The notes beneath the pieces are model-generated. The model was given only the letters and a program-made list of their open reading frames with translations, was not told where the DNA came from and did not search any database. From Selaginella tamariscina (taxonomy: Eukaryota > Streptophyta > Lycopodiopsida > Selaginellales > Selaginellaceae), in NCBI GenBank assembly GCA_003024785.1, contig PUQB01000313.1:145602-209601 (forward strand): a stretch of 64,000 nucleotides of DNA, given 5' to 3'. Made by a program: the position numbers and the translations under genes. This document shows, one piece after another, positions 11,801 to 24,400 of this stretch (positions within the stretch are counted from its first letter, which is position 1; each line of letters begins with the position of its first letter).

Positions 11801-13385
11801 AAAAGTGATGGAAGCAGAGGTGGAAGCAGATGGACGAAGTGGAATAGAAGTAAGAGGAATGGAAGAAAGACGAGGGAGAGTCAAACAAGGGGGAGACTTT
11901 TCAAAGTCACACTTGGCATGATTGCGAGTTAACCAATCCATACCAAGAATAAGGTGAAAAGCTTGACTCGGCACCACCCGCAAAGATTGAAGCTCGAGCT
12001 CACAATCATCCACACGAACAACAATGTCCACTTCATCCCGCGAACAAGCATGAGTATGTCCGTTGCCGTACAGAATGAAGACTGGTTCTACCGCACGACG
12101 CAAATGAAGGCTGCAACGTGTAGCAACAGATTGAGAAACAGAGGACAAACTTGAACCTGTATCCACCAACACTGAAAGGAAAACAGGATGAGGTGTGCGA
12201 TTAAACGAGCTTGAAAAGTGAAAACCGGATGATTTGGTGCCGAGTGAACCCCTTGATGATACTCCCGAAAGAAAGATGGAGGGGTCACTAATTTATTCGC
12301 ACGAGGACCCTCCTCTACTCGTGCGATTCGTCGTTTCCCGGAAGATCCACCGCATCACAACCTTCCACTGCAGCAGCACCAACCGGACGTTGTTGCCCAT
12401 GGCCTCCATCCTGGAAATGGGGGACGCCAATCGGGAAACCGTTGACAGCGCCGATACGTGTGTCCAACCTCATCACATGCCCAACAACGAACTGCACGTC
12501 CACGTCCTCGTCCACGGGCCCCACCTTGTGCTGGTACACGAGCGGCAACAGCCTCAACCTCCATCGGAGCAGGTCCATCCCCAACATGGAGTGGAACAAG
12601 AGCACGTGAAGGCACAAGTGGGAGAGGTGACGACTCATATCGTTGTGCCAGCCTCAAAGCATCGTCAAGAGTCACTGGAGCTAGTGCATGCACAAGCCCC
12701 ACAAGGTCTTGACGAAGTGCTGGCCACAACATACCTAACTTGATGCGTTCCGACATGTTAGGTTCTGCACGCAGCAAAAGGCTTCGAAAGCGAACACCAA
12801 ACTGCATCACCGACTCAGATGGCTCCTGACGAATACGATGCAACTGCTGAAAAGCATCATCACAGTCGTCCGCATGCCCAAATGCACGTTTGAAGATCTC
12901 TGGAAGAATATTCCAATCTCCACGAGTTGCAACGTCCAGACCCATTGTACCACTGCAACGCCGTCCCTTGAAGACAAGTAGGAAACTCGCGCAAACACTG
13001 AGCACCGTCCCACGAATGATATGTGGCAACCACAGTGAAGTGGTCAAACCAATGGTACACATCATCTCCAGGATTTCCGCGAAAGAAATCCGGTCGGACA
13101 CGGGGGTTTGCAACATGCGTAGGAGGAGTACCCTGGCCTGTGAATGCTGCCATCAACTGAGAATGATTGTTCATTGCACACGCATGGCATCCAACAACTG
13201 CATGAGTAACTGCTCCACAGACAAGGGATTTGTCTGTTGTGGATTCATGGATGAAGAAGAGACAAAATCCACAAGAAAGGAATAGATCTAGACAATGGAA
13301 AAGCTAGACCTAAGAAGACAGAGAAAAAAGACACAAATCCGAGCACTCCGTAGGGACAATTAGAGGTGCCCCTCACCTCCACCAA

Positions 13386-13546
13386 TGTGAGAGCTCGGAA
13401 TATAGAAATGTGTATATCCATTAGTTCAGAAACCCTAACTTATATACAAGAGCGAGTGGTCCAGATTGAATCCAATCCGACGGCTATCAAAATCCACTAC
13501 GCTAATAATAGTATGTGCACATGCAGCCGTACACGTGGATCTTACA
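13386..13546 (-). repeat. 5' LTR of the Ty3 element
   Basis: 161 bases, identical to the other LTR by eye. The sequence just inside, on the element strand, begins TTGGTGGAGGTGAGGGG, where a tRNA primer-binding site is expected; TGG is compatible with a tRNA CCA end, but the tRNA is not identified. The outer flank repeats ACTT. Confidence 0.93.
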
Positions 13547-13920
13547 ACTTAATAATTATTTAAACTATTTAGTTGTCGTGCCGGGTTGACGGAAGATAAG
13601 GACTTATAATGAATATGCCCAGATATACGGTTTCTCCCCATTTCTTAACAGAGAAAATTGACGCCGATGGTATAGACGAGGGGATTGTTGCTTTTTCGAC
13701 GCAGCACACGCATGAGCTCCTCATGAGAGAAAGTCCTCAGCCTTCATTCGTACGAAGGCCTAAACTTTTTAGGGTTTTTTACCTGACTTTTCGCAATAAC
13801 TTTCTTTGAGATGCCGGAGGAGCCGCTTCTAGTAGAAGCATCGGATTAATAAACATGACTGCAGTTCGAAGTACAGTGCACAGTCGCCCTTCATGCAGCT
13901 GCTTCCTGTAAACAAACACA
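13547..13920. other. End of foldback arm, then unassigned sequence
   Basis: The first 20 bases complete the right arm of the foldback that starts at 7757. The rest has a less AT-rich composition than the foldback. A 66-codon plus-strand frame at 13609-13809 has no recognisable motif and I do not call it a gene. Confidence 0.4.
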
Positions 13921-16760
13921 TCATAAGTTAAGCAAAGCAAAAACCAAAGAGTCAGCCAGCGAGACCACCTGAATGCTTTGCAGCACGAACGAAGGATTGA
14001 ACAGCTTCTTCCACCTCGTCGTCTTGCATCCCGTTGAAAAGCAGCAAGCCAAGTAAGTCGGCTGTCGTGACACAGCCACCGAGTCGTTTCGGCTCACTGT
14101 CAATGTAGTAATCCTCGAGGCTGATATTCTCCACTCGCTCTCGTTGTCTAAACTTTGCTGGTCATCAGCAATGCCACTGGCAGCTCCAATGTAGTAACGT
14201 AGCTTCAAAGCTTCGTGTTGATGATACGGGAGTTCTCTACATGAGTGAACAGAGCCATGATAAATAAATATTTTGCTTCCAAAGCACTAGTGCTTGCTGG
14301 CTGTTGATGCTCTTTTTTTCTGGATGATGGAGCTTGCAAGATTGCCTATCAGGACAGTCGCCTAGGCTGGACACACGTACGTATGCTTTTTGTTTGCACT
14401 CGAAAAACAGCAAGCTGGCCGTCGCCCCTCACTACCGTGATTCAGGCTTTTGTCAAGAATGGCTTCCTCACTCCAGCAATCGGATCTGCTTGATCAATTC
14501 CCGCAGAAAATCGTCGTGTCTTTGACGCTTGTGATCTCAGCTCTGGTCAAGGGAATGTCGTGTCGAGGACGCGAAGAAGCTGTTTGATCGACTGAGCAAC
14601 CAGGACAAGGACTGTGTGTGTTCCTCGCAACCATCACTCAGATCATGCCTGCTCACGATTTGATCGCTCGAGCTTCGTCAGCTTCTGCAGAGAAACATAC
14701 AAGTCAAATGCGAAGAGTTTTTTTCACCTTATGTGCTTGGAATTGATCCAGGCCAAGCAGATTCCAAACGCCTGGAATGCAGTCAACGGAAGCGAACAGA
14801 GAATCAAATATCAGAAACGGCGGAATTTTCCCAAGCAGCAAAACTGTTTGTTTTCCGAACAAAGAAGAAAACTCATAAAACCCATGAAAAAAAAAGTACC
14901 TCGATTGACAGTTGACAGAGGTCTTGATCCTGGAACCAACTTTGGCAGTCTCACGAAAGTCGAGCTCGTAATGTTTGAGGAGTCCGTTGTAACCGGTACT
15001 TTGGAGATAAGCTCTTTCACACTTCCCATGTTCTCTTTCCCAGTCTTTCGCTAAACAATCCATAACGGAACTCACCAAGCACACGTGAGTGTTCTCTTGG
15101 TTTCAACATATCAAACAAAGCCGAAAGCAAGTCATGGTACCTGACAGCCAGAACCATTTTTCCCAGTATCTGAGATTTCGGAATGTAAGCTCTCGTCTTT
15201 CTGGTTTCCAGTGAGCGTTGTCACAGTCGACTCGAAACTTCAGAAATAGAAGTCAGAAGTTTGAAAGCATACAATGAAACAAAACACTCACGTCACAACG
15301 CGCCTTCTGTTGAGAGCTTATAAAACCCTTGCAAAAAGACGACGTTACGTCGCAGATCGCAGAGAAAAAATTAATATCAGAAGGTTTCGTAAACAAAGTA
15401 GTACCTGTTCCCAGACATAGTAACGTGACCCGACCAGATTTGCTGCAAGGTTCCAAGATAACCTTCATCCGGCGTTTGAAGAACAGTTCCTATGCTGGTT
15501 TGGCGATCACAAACTCAGAACGACCCACTCGCCTCTGTCGAGCAACAGCCTGCAGACGATCTTGCCGACCTTGGCCCTCCTGAAGAAAAATCAATTCTCA
15601 GAAACAATTAGTTTCAACTGAAACGAATTTCCGAGATTCACAACTTACATCCGTGTACAAGGAGTGAACCGAGGGGCCGTCTCGATGCTCACGAACAATG
15701 TAGCATCTACACCTCTCCCGACATCAACCGGAAGCGTCCTCAGCACAAACACAGAAATGATAGAAGCCAAAACAACATATGCTCACCTGTTGCCGAGAGT
15801 CGACCAAGCAGAAGCCGATTCTTCATCCCAAACATAGAGACGATGATTGGGCGTTGCGCAGAAAAGCGGAGTTACATCCGCAGCTGCATCATCGACATCA
15901 TCCACAGCAACATTCAGGTTGTGTTTCTTGGAAGCGCTCAAGGGGCCTCTGTTGAGCTGAGCGAGTGGTAACACTAGATCCGAAGATGAGGAGGGGTGCC
16001 TCTGGCTTTTGATTTCCGCAATGCCGGTGAGGAACGATTGATGTTTTCTTTGAGAACATCAATCACGTCGCACTGAACCGAGGAGATGTGACAGAGATGC
16101 ATTGGAAGGGCGGAGCCGCCACAGTCGACATGGGTGGATCTAGATCGCTCCGACTTGCCTTCAAGCGGATTCAAGTAGGCCTTGAATGGGTGACAGATGA
16201 TTTTTTGAACTTAGAAGACATTATGTCCAGGAGAGAGTCGTCTAACTCCTGCCAGAACCTGCCATTTCCATTCCCCAGCTTTGGAAATCAGAGAAAGAAT
16301 TGAAAAGAACCGAAATGGAAGAACAGTCACCTGATGAAATCTGTTTGAGCTGTGTGTGATGGATGAAATCAACAAGTACAGGACAAATGGGTCGCAGCTT
16401 GAATGCTTGCAAGCTGAATCTGTCAATGGGGGAGTAACAGCGGAAACGTGGATGATGATATATCTCAATTGAAGCACTCACCGATTAAACTCTACGATGA
16501 AAAAGGACACCAAGGCCGAGTCTGAGGAAAGAACGGCTAGAGCATTCGGTTGCCTTGTCGCCACATACATTACGGCAAGCAGCAGATGCAAGCTCATCAG
16601 AGGGATCGAGTCGCTGCCTGATAAGCTGCTCAAGTCCGGAGTCACAGCAGCCTGACCCCGACGAAGAATGTGAGGCACAGAGACCGCGGGAAGTCAGAGC
16701 GCTTACCATCAGATCGTTAATCCAAGCTGCAGCAGCAGATGCAAAAGATGAGCCTTAGAA
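13921..16760 (-). other. Unassigned minus-strand region with exon-like segments
   Basis: Base composition is balanced (clearly higher GC than the flanking intergenic DNA), and short open stretches on the minus strand are bordered by GT and AG. Examples are a segment at 15130-15240 (reading RVDCDNAHWKPERRELTF), one at 14912-15060 (KVGSRIKTSVNCQS), one at 13965-14135 (SEPKRLGGCVTTADLLGLLL) and one at 16478-16710 (DSGLEQLIRQRLDPSDELAS). Introns of 60-150 bases between them would fit the gene structures elsewhere in the window. I cannot join them into a single frame or recognise a family. It may be one or two real genes of unknown function, or decayed ones. The direction matches the GTPase-like gene upstream. 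Confidence 0.35.
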
Positions 16761-16997
16761 GCTCGGGCCAAAAATTTTGACAGTTAATCCACAATAATTG
16801 ATTCAGGAGCAGAAGATGAGGTGATTATGTGTTTCACAATACATCATACTATTCGTCAGTCGTGGAAACAACGGTAAAAAGATCATGCAAACGACTGAAC
16901 CTCGTCTCTTGTTTAGACCAAATACGGATTTTGTTTGATTGTGCGAACGAGTTTCCACATGCGAGAAAGGAAATGTTCTAGAGCTTAAACAATTTTT

Positions 16998-19290
16998 TCA
17001 AATGACTATGCCAACAGCAATAATCTCGTCGTTCATGCGAAGAACAAACTGGAGTAGCAGACCGGACTGTGAACCTGTGTAACAAAATAGTATAAACTCG
17101 AGCGTAAATAGCATAAATGAACATACCTTGAGCGTTACTATCAATTCGTCTCCTGAATCCTCCAGGTCCACAATAAGACATTCAACAGTTGGAAGTTGAC
17201 GTGAAGCATAAGTCCAAAGCCTGGCGACAATGTAACTGGGGAACAATTCGCACAGAGACGTAGCCTCTTTAGAGGGAATTCTACAGAAAAAAATTAAGTA
17301 TCAGCATTTTTATGAATGAAATATCTTGAACCAACCTTGATTGCACATGGCAAAGGTGTCGTCGATTAATGCTTTCAATTTCAGCACTGTTGATGAAATC
17401 TTGGTGCAACTCCAACTTTACGAAATTCTGCAAATAGCATTAGAAATACTAGAAATAAACCTTGTTGGGAAGCATCGCCACCATGTCACCATTGTGAACA
17501 GTACCTTGGAGGAGCGAAACAAGAACGGATCCTTCCTCCACAGTCATGAATGCAGAAGCCTCAGGGTCACGGTCGTTGCAGCTGTGGATCACTGTGAGGT
17601 GTCGAACAGATGTCGTCCCTTGTACCAGTGGGTCTGTCCTGCCGAATGTTCAAAGGCGGAAAACAACTACTCAGGATCAGGCCTATCTTGTCCATAATAA
17701 GTCCAAGTTCGCATGCATCCAAAAATTCAATCACTTTCGCCTCTTCTTGCTTGTATCTGACAGTAAGTAAATAAAGAGAAAACAATGAAACAAAAATTAC
17801 CTTTCTTGTCACCACTCACAAGTATCCATCTTATTCAATAGTATCACCAGCCATGGCACCTTTACAACAAGTACCATGAGAAAGGATTCCCAAGCTACGC
17901 TCCCCAGTTCAATGCAATTATGTAGCACGATTACCTAAACAAGGATAACAGTGAATTTGCAGAAACAGAAAATTCTGTAATGTAGTAAGACCACAATGTC
18001 GCTCCCAAAAATGCGTTTCAGTGCCTTCAAAAAGTTGTCAGTGTTGCTAATTTCACTAATGTTACCAATGTGTACTCGCTCTCCATAGTGTAAACAGTGT
18101 GAACACTGATGTCGAGCGCTTGAATATCATAGCCTGAGAAAAAAAAAACAAATAGTAATGTTCAATAAGCAGAAAGAACATATGTTTTACCAAGCTTTGT
18201 CTCAGAGCAATCAATGTTCTAACAAAGCTCTTGAATAACTGTTGATTTCCCCAAGCCTGAAAAAAAACAATGAAAAAAATAGTAAACAAAGAAAATAATG
18301 CATACCTTTATTTCCAATGACAATTACATGTCGAGCAACTTCAAAATTGCCACCATATTTTGGTTTTTTCCGGTCAGGTGCGGGGTTTGGAGTGACGAGA
18401 GCAGTCACATAGCCTTCATAGTGCATCATCCTCTCACCAATCCTTTCGACCATGCAGCCTAAGTTGTGCAGCAGAAGCGTGAGGCAAACAGCCATTTAGC
18501 CAGCACATGGTTGAAAAACACACGAAACAGTGACAACGACTTCAGGTCTTCAGCACGAACTTGTACCATACTTACCCTTGAGTATATCTCCACGGGTCCT
18601 CGAGAACGCTTCTCGTCAAAATGATATTTGATGTTGAGGCCCGCATCGTTAACATCTTGCATAGAAGTAGAGGCTTGTTTGCTACTGGTTGATCAGGAAA
18701 CACACCACCCGAAAACTATTTCATATACTGTGTCTGCATTGTCCCTTAAGTCCCTCAATCTGTCTTTGACAAGGTTGTACGCGATGCGTCAACGCTCGTT
18801 TGGGTGTAGCGTACATCGGAGCGACTGTGGCAGCTTGTTGAATAAAGTGTCTCTTAGTGAATGAAACCAGTCCGCTTCTTGCACCTGTCACAAAAGCAGT
18901 GGTTTAAGCTCATGAATCTACGCAAAGTATGAAATGCAGGCTAAAATAAAACATACAATTTTGGAAATGCAGGTTAATATAGAACATGCCATTTTGAATT
19001 CACCAGAAATGCAGGCACATACCATTTTCAGTTCAACGTCAACAGGCACTTCATTGTCGTCTAATGGCACTCGCGGAAGATGCCGTTGAATGTCTCTCAA
19101 TCCAGCTGATGCGACGAATTTTGTTACAGCATAAAGGAATGCAATCGCTTTTACCTGAGTGTGCGTGATTAGAGGGCGCTCGCCCAAGAAATTTTCTTGT
19201 CGCCTCCATAAATTTGAGGATTGGCAAAAACCGGGCTTCGTACAACCGGCTTTTCGCATATTCCCGAATATCCAGGAATATTTTGTCAAA
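16998..19290 (-). CDS. Divergent translation-factor-like GTPase, probably decayed
   Basis: Several minus-strand segments together resemble a translational GTPase of the eEF1A/HBS1/eRF3 type. A P-loop GNKGLGKST is split by an intron at 18257-18305. The G4 motif NKMD lies at 17824-17835 in LVILLNKMDTCEW. A domain-II-like block reads TVEEGSVLVSLLQGTVHNGD then MVAMLPNKV at about 17465-17545. A domain-III-like end reads FVLRMNDEIIAVGIVI and stop at 16998. The G3 DxPG and the TREH segment of true elongation factors are not visible. Upstream, 18500-19290 encodes an unfamiliar N-terminal part (for example FVASAGLRDIQRHLPRVP). Some frames change between segments and stops occur, so it is either decayed or affected by base loss. 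Function is unknown; the family link is my inference from motif order. Confidence 0.45.
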
Positions 19291-19375
19291 TAAACGGGAA
19301 TATTCTACCAAGTAGATTATCTTTAACTTTCAATATAAAATGCTGACCAAAAGTGAAAAATGCTAATTATTTGCC
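19254..19375 (-). repeat. SWIM-linked GTCGGCA/GAATATTC repeat, copy 1
   Basis: Directly downstream of the SWIM open frame, the minus strand reads GTCGGCAAATAATTAGCA, then after about 50 bases a run of AATATTC-like units, then TACGAAGCC. Similar arrangements occur at 43191-43332 and 62918-63058. This copy is the most diverged of the three. Confidence 0.5.
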
Positions 19376-19377
19376 GA

Positions 19378-20677
19378 CTAGACTTTACTATATCGATTGG
19401 ACTTAAAAAGCGCAGGTTCGACATTGCGCTTGCAATCAACCAATAACCAATGCACTTCTGCTGGAGTAAGGGTCCGCCTCTGTAAAAAGTAAGTAATCGT
19501 TGGGTCCAATCCAAGAACATGAGTGTACACAAAATACATGTGTTGGCAGGGGCTCCAGTTCTTGGCTTTCTGAAAAGTTGCACAAGTGCATGACGGAACA
19601 GTAGAAATTGTTACCTTAGCAGATTGCATGCCTGCAGAGACAATGAAGGCCTCAGTCTTCCCTCTTTGAACCACCTCCACGTTGTTGATCCGACCTTGAA
19701 GAATCTTTGCCTGGTTGTAATGTTTCTCATGTTCCTTGGACATTCTTGTTGGTGTTCGCACACTCCGTCCATGGTATGTTGGTACTCTATGTGCTCCCTC
19801 TCCTCTTGGTGGTGATGGTGTTCGATCCATTCGGCTACTACTGTCGTCTACCATTTCTTCAAATCCCTCCAACTTGAATCCTGCTTTCAGAAGAGCTTCA
19901 ACCTCATTTGCATTCAAGTTTGTTCCTTTTTGAACTGGCCAAACCTCTGAAACTTCTGGAATACTCTCAAGAGGAATCCCTGCATATGGTCGTCTGAAGC
20001 AACAAGAATCGCGTGGGTAGAACCATAACATCTGATGAGTGAACTCAATGTTCCAAATGCATTTGTATATTGCCGTCTACCGTGAAATCCTGGTGCCGGT
20101 ACACAATGTGGATATCCTATGGGTCTGCCACACTTGCTGTTACCGTCCTGAGTGAGACCTAGACATTTCACCTGACTTGCCTCCCCAATGCGTCTGATGG
20201 CCCACTGAGTCATCAACGTCTCTCTTTCAGTGACATTGACATCTTGAAACTTGAGTTTTTTCCTGCGTGCATTTGGGATGACTTGTTCTGCATATTGTGT
20301 GTCATGTCTATGTGTATGAAGCGCATCAATCCCATGGTCCCCAGTTGACGGTTGACGAACGGTTCGAACACGAACATTTGTTGTAGAGGCAAACTCTGGA
20401 CTTGCAAGATGCTCTTCATCACTAACAAGATTTGCAAAAGTTGTTGGAGACACTGATTTTCCCGCTGAAAGTTTCTGCTGTGCACGTTTCAAAAGAGTTT
20501 CCATGGAAGGACCTGTGCCTGAATATCTCCCTTCAATGATGCCTTGACCTTTGCACTTTGGAAAACAGCATCTGTTAAATCTAACATTGTTGCTTCCAAC
20601 AAAGGAACACGCTTCGTCAGCCTTTTGCTCTTCGTGCTCTTGCATGAACAACTTCGGAGTTGTTAGTGGTAGGCACA
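19378..20677 (-). CDS. SWIM zinc-finger protein, truncated by an LTR element
   Basis: A SWIM finger (CxC...CxH) binds zinc and is found in plant FAR1/MuDR-type transposase derivatives and in some ubiquitin-linked proteins. Here it reads SCTCATFQKAKNWSPCQH at about 19540-19600, followed by YFVYTHVLGLD and the block LTPAEVHWLL. The upstream part (PGFHGRRQYTNAFG, then MLWFYPRDSCCFRR) matches the second locus near 63.8 kb, showing that these are two members of one family. Between the two halves the frame shifts near 20040. The 5' end is lost where the LTR of the 20678-25133 element begins. It may be a domesticated or active MULE-type gene, or a host SWIM protein; I cannot decide. Confidence 0.55.
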
Positions 20678-21416
20678 TGTTAAACAGGAAAAGGGCTCTC
20701 TGCCTCACCTTTTCCTATTTAACCTGTTTCCTTCACGCAGACAGGAAACCTTTCATACAACATACAGGAAAGGCTGCACCCTTTCCTTTCTCAACTCTCA
20801 ATATATCTGTATATATATATCAGACTTCTCCCAGTGCCACTATGACTGGTCTCCAAAGTCAAGGGCAAGAACGGATTTTGGCTATTGTCTTGTTAGATCC
20901 ATTCATTGAGAGTAGACATACACACACACAAGATTCTCTAATATGCACCTTTCATTACTAACATGAATACAAGAGACAAAGTGTAGAGAACCTTTATCTC
21001 CTGCTAGAACTTCAAATGGAGACCCTTCCTTCGTTGCCCTAACTCCCCTTAACTACTCTTCCTCTCGCCACGTCATCCTTTACCTTTTCTTTTCCTACTC
21101 ACCTTTTCCTTTTCCTTTTCCTCTCGGTAAGGATTTTCCTCCTTCACAGCCTTTCCTTCCTTTTCCTTACGCACCTTTTCCTCTCGGTAAGGATTTTCCT
21201 CCTTCACAGCCTTTCTTTCCTTTTCCTTACGCACCTTTTCCTCTCGGTAAGGATTTTCCTCTTCACAGCCTTTCTTTCCTTTTCCTTACGCACCTTTTCC
21301 TCTCGGTAAGGATTTTCCTCCTTCACAGCCTTTCCTTCCATGCTTACTACGGACCTTCCTACCCTTATTCTCTCCACAGTAGGATGTCCTATGCTCCTAA
21401 TATTTTACCTTTAACA
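20678..21416 (-). repeat. 3' LTR (739 bases) of the gag-only element
   Basis: Matches 24605-25133 except for an expanded tandem repeat inside and small differences. It interrupts the SWIM locus to its left. Confidence 0.85.
21115..21336. repeat. 60-base tandem repeat within the LTR, about 3.6 copies
   Basis: The unit begins CTCTCGGTAAGGATTTTCCT and is repeated at 21121, 21181, 21241 and 21300. The other LTR has a single copy near 25018. This accounts for most of the length difference between the LTRs. Confidence 0.93.
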
Positions 21417-24400
21417 CTGCCCCCTCCTTATTCGTTGCTGTGTCCTCACGGCAACTATCCTACTCCTTCCTTTGGATGTTTCTTCATGGTACTGTGGATT
21501 CTCTCCTTTATACTTCCAAAAGTTGTTCTTCACTTTCCTAAGTTCTTGGTTGGAAGTTGATACCTTAAGTTGCAGCACTTGATTTCCTGCATCTTGTTCC
21601 TTAGGATCAGCATTTGCTTTCTTTCCTGTTCCTGAATAGTTTTTCCTTCATTTCCTTTGGCTTCTTTTCTGTGTTTATATTCACTTGCTTTAAAGGATTG
21701 TGGTATACACATATGTATACTCTGAAGGTTGTTCCTGCAAATCAATCTTATACAGGATTGCCTTATAAAACTTTTCCTGTAATTCAGGTCTGTCGTTTTC
21801 CTTCTGCTGAACAGTTTTCTTTCCTTTCAGCACTACGTGAAGGTCAATATTTGTTAAGACCTTTAAGTTAGGATATGCTTTCAGGATTTCTACTTCTTTC
21901 TGGTCATCTAGCCCATTAAACCAATCATATCCTTTTAAAAGAGGTCGGATTTCCTTTTTAACATACCTTTTAATATTTAGATCATGGTTTTCCTTCTCCT
22001 TCTTCTACCATCATCTTTCCTGTTCTTCCATTCTGAATAACCTTATCAGACTTAATCCATAGTCTGGCTAAGAACATAGTATAAACAATATCCTTTTCTT
22101 CTTTTTGTAGGACAAGCAAGGATATCCTATATTTGAATCCTTTTACTGTATAGTGACTCCTCTCATTATGTCTTGACCTTACACTTGTTGATCAGCCATT
22201 TTAAGGTTAAATGGAGCAGGTTGGATTGGTCCTAAACCCATCCTTTTACATTCACCTTCTTCAATAAAATTCACACCTGAACCTCCATCTATTAACACTC
22301 TCTTTAACTTATTCTGCCCACATATACTGTGATGCAAGGAACTGTCCATCATAATCACCTTCATACAGTACTTCCTTATCCATTTTACAAACTGTATATC
22401 CTTCACTGAAGGTGGTGTTTGCTGAACTAAGCTTAATGCATTTAATATCTGGTTTCTTATATAAGGAGCTACCTTTATCAACTGTCCAAGCGTAATCTTT
22501 ATCTCCTGATTTATAGCTTGGTGATACATGGAGTCCATTGTTTTATCATGTAATGGTAATAATGAAAAACTTTGTTCACCTTTATCTATATCACCTTTGT
22601 CTATACCTTCTGATTCGTTATCAGTCTGACCTTTCTGGTCAGGATCCTGCTCCTGCTCGTTTACCTTTTCCTGTAACAAGCTCTCCTTCTTGTTAGGAAT
22701 AGTAACTACCTCTCCTTCTCCATCATAAAGATTCCTTCTTCTTCTCTTGAAGAGCTATAACTGCCCTTGCCACGGGTGGATACTCATCCTTTTCCTCCTC
22801 TATTTGAATAAGCCGTGTTGTAGGCTGTACATTAGTCATTCTGGTGGAAGTAGGAGGTTGTACATTCCGCCTAGGACATTCCCTAGAGATATGTCCTGTT
22901 TCACCACATGTATAACAAACCTGGGAAGGAAAATTCCTACCCTGTGGTCCTTGTCTATTATTGACCTTTATATTATCATTTCTGCCTCTTTGACCTTGAT
23001 AAGGTCTTGCTTCTCCTCTATATTGTTTATCATTTCTTTCAGGATAAGGTCTATCATTCTGCCACCCTTATATGGACCATTTCTTCCTGCATAATACCTT
23101 TCCTCTCTAATTTCGTAAGGATTATCATTCCTTCTGTCATAATATCCAGTTCCTATTCTGATAAGGAACTTCATTCCTTCTGCCATATATATTTTTCCTG
23201 TTCTCATAAGGAATAGCATTATCATTCCTATCATTCCCGGTTCCTATTAGGTGGGAACCTTCTAGGAGGTGGACGTTCATCCATTCTCCTTTCTCTCTCT
23301 ATACTAGCCACATTCTGATTTAGGAAATGTCTGCAGTTTCGGGCTACATGTCCTTCCTTTCCGCAGATTTGGCATGTAGGCAGTTGCAGCCTACATTCCT
23401 CCACTATGGCCAGGATTGTTACATTTAGTGCACCATACTTTGCCTTTATCTCCTCTTAACTGTCATTCCTTTTAAAGTTTTCATCATTTGAGCCAATGCT
23501 TTCTCATCTATAGGATATTTTCGAACTTTTACTACATCAGCTTCCTCTTCCTCTTCATCAGAGGATTCTTCCTTTCTTCCATATACTTTCAACTTTCCTT
23601 CTGCAATCTTTTCTATTTGCCTTCTCTTCTTCTCATATATTTTTAATTGATCAATGAGATCCTCTCTATCCTTTTCATTGATAGTAAGTGCTAGATCTCT
23701 ATATGGTTTTAGCAACCCTTGCTTATACCATTGCAATAAGGCATCCATCTTCATATGCCTTACACTTTTTCTCATGTTTCTTAAAACGGTGTGTATATTC
23801 ATCTATCTTTTCTGTTTTGCCTTGAAGGATAGTCCTTAACTTCTCTAAATGTTCCTCCGGCAATTCCTCCTTTCTGAAATATTCCTTAAATGCATCAGTA
23901 ACCTTCTGATAATCTCTCTGACTTCCTTTTCTAAATCATAATAACCAGTCAGAGGCATTTCCTTTCAATGTATGTGGAAATATAAGCAGCCTTTCTGCAT
24001 CCGTCACTTTATACAGTTTTACTACCTCTTCAAACTGTTGTAAGTGCCTTTTCGGATTTTCCTTCTTTCCTGCAGAGAATGTGGGATACATCACCGTACC
24101 CCCAAACATTCCCGGGAAAAGTGCCATATTTGTAATAACCCTTTGCTCTGGTGTATTTCCTCTTACACCTTCCTCCCTTCCTCTTCGGGAGTTCTCAGGA
24201 GATCCTTCTCCTTGCAATCTCGGTATATGAACAGGCACTCCTCCTCTCACTGTTTCCTCTAAACCAGCTGTTTGATACTGCCTCCAATTCTCTGGATCAG
24301 CCTCAGATTTCTGTATTGTTTCTACAATATCCTCTACTATCTTCCCAAGGATATTTTGACGTCTATTTTCGTCAGTTTTAGGTTGCTGTTGGGCAGCCAC

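Larger units (their letters stand above)
8678..13546 (-). mobile_element. Ty3/gypsy-type LTR retrotransposon, short LTRs, young but broken
   Basis: The element is 4,869 bases long and reads on the minus strand. It has two 161-base LTRs that look identical, starting TG and ending CA, and the repeated flank ACTT/AACTT gives a 4-5 base target duplication. Parts in order from the 5' LTR: gag with a CCHC knuckle (CWACDEVGHTYRRC) around 12.3-13.2 kb, protease (LVDTGSS) near 12.1 kb, reverse transcriptase about 11.0-11.7 kb, RNase H about 10.3-10.8 kb, integrase with an HHCC region about 9.1-10.2 kb. The order PR-RT-RH-IN is that of Ty3/Metaviridae. A purine-rich tract lies next to the 3' LTR at 8839-8860. 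The coding region is broken in roughly half a dozen places. Identical LTRs argue for a very recent insertion. Confidence 0.93.

Noticed and set aside
12234-12743. A 169-codon plus-strand frame
   Set aside because: Antisense to the gag and knuckle region of the Ty3 element; no independent motif.
13609-13809. A 66-codon plus-strand frame
   Set aside because: No motif, no gene structure around it, and length within chance expectation.
21121-21336. Possible CRISPR-like array
   Set aside because: The 60-base units are directly adjacent without unique spacers and lie within an LTR of a plant element; it is a plain tandem repeat.
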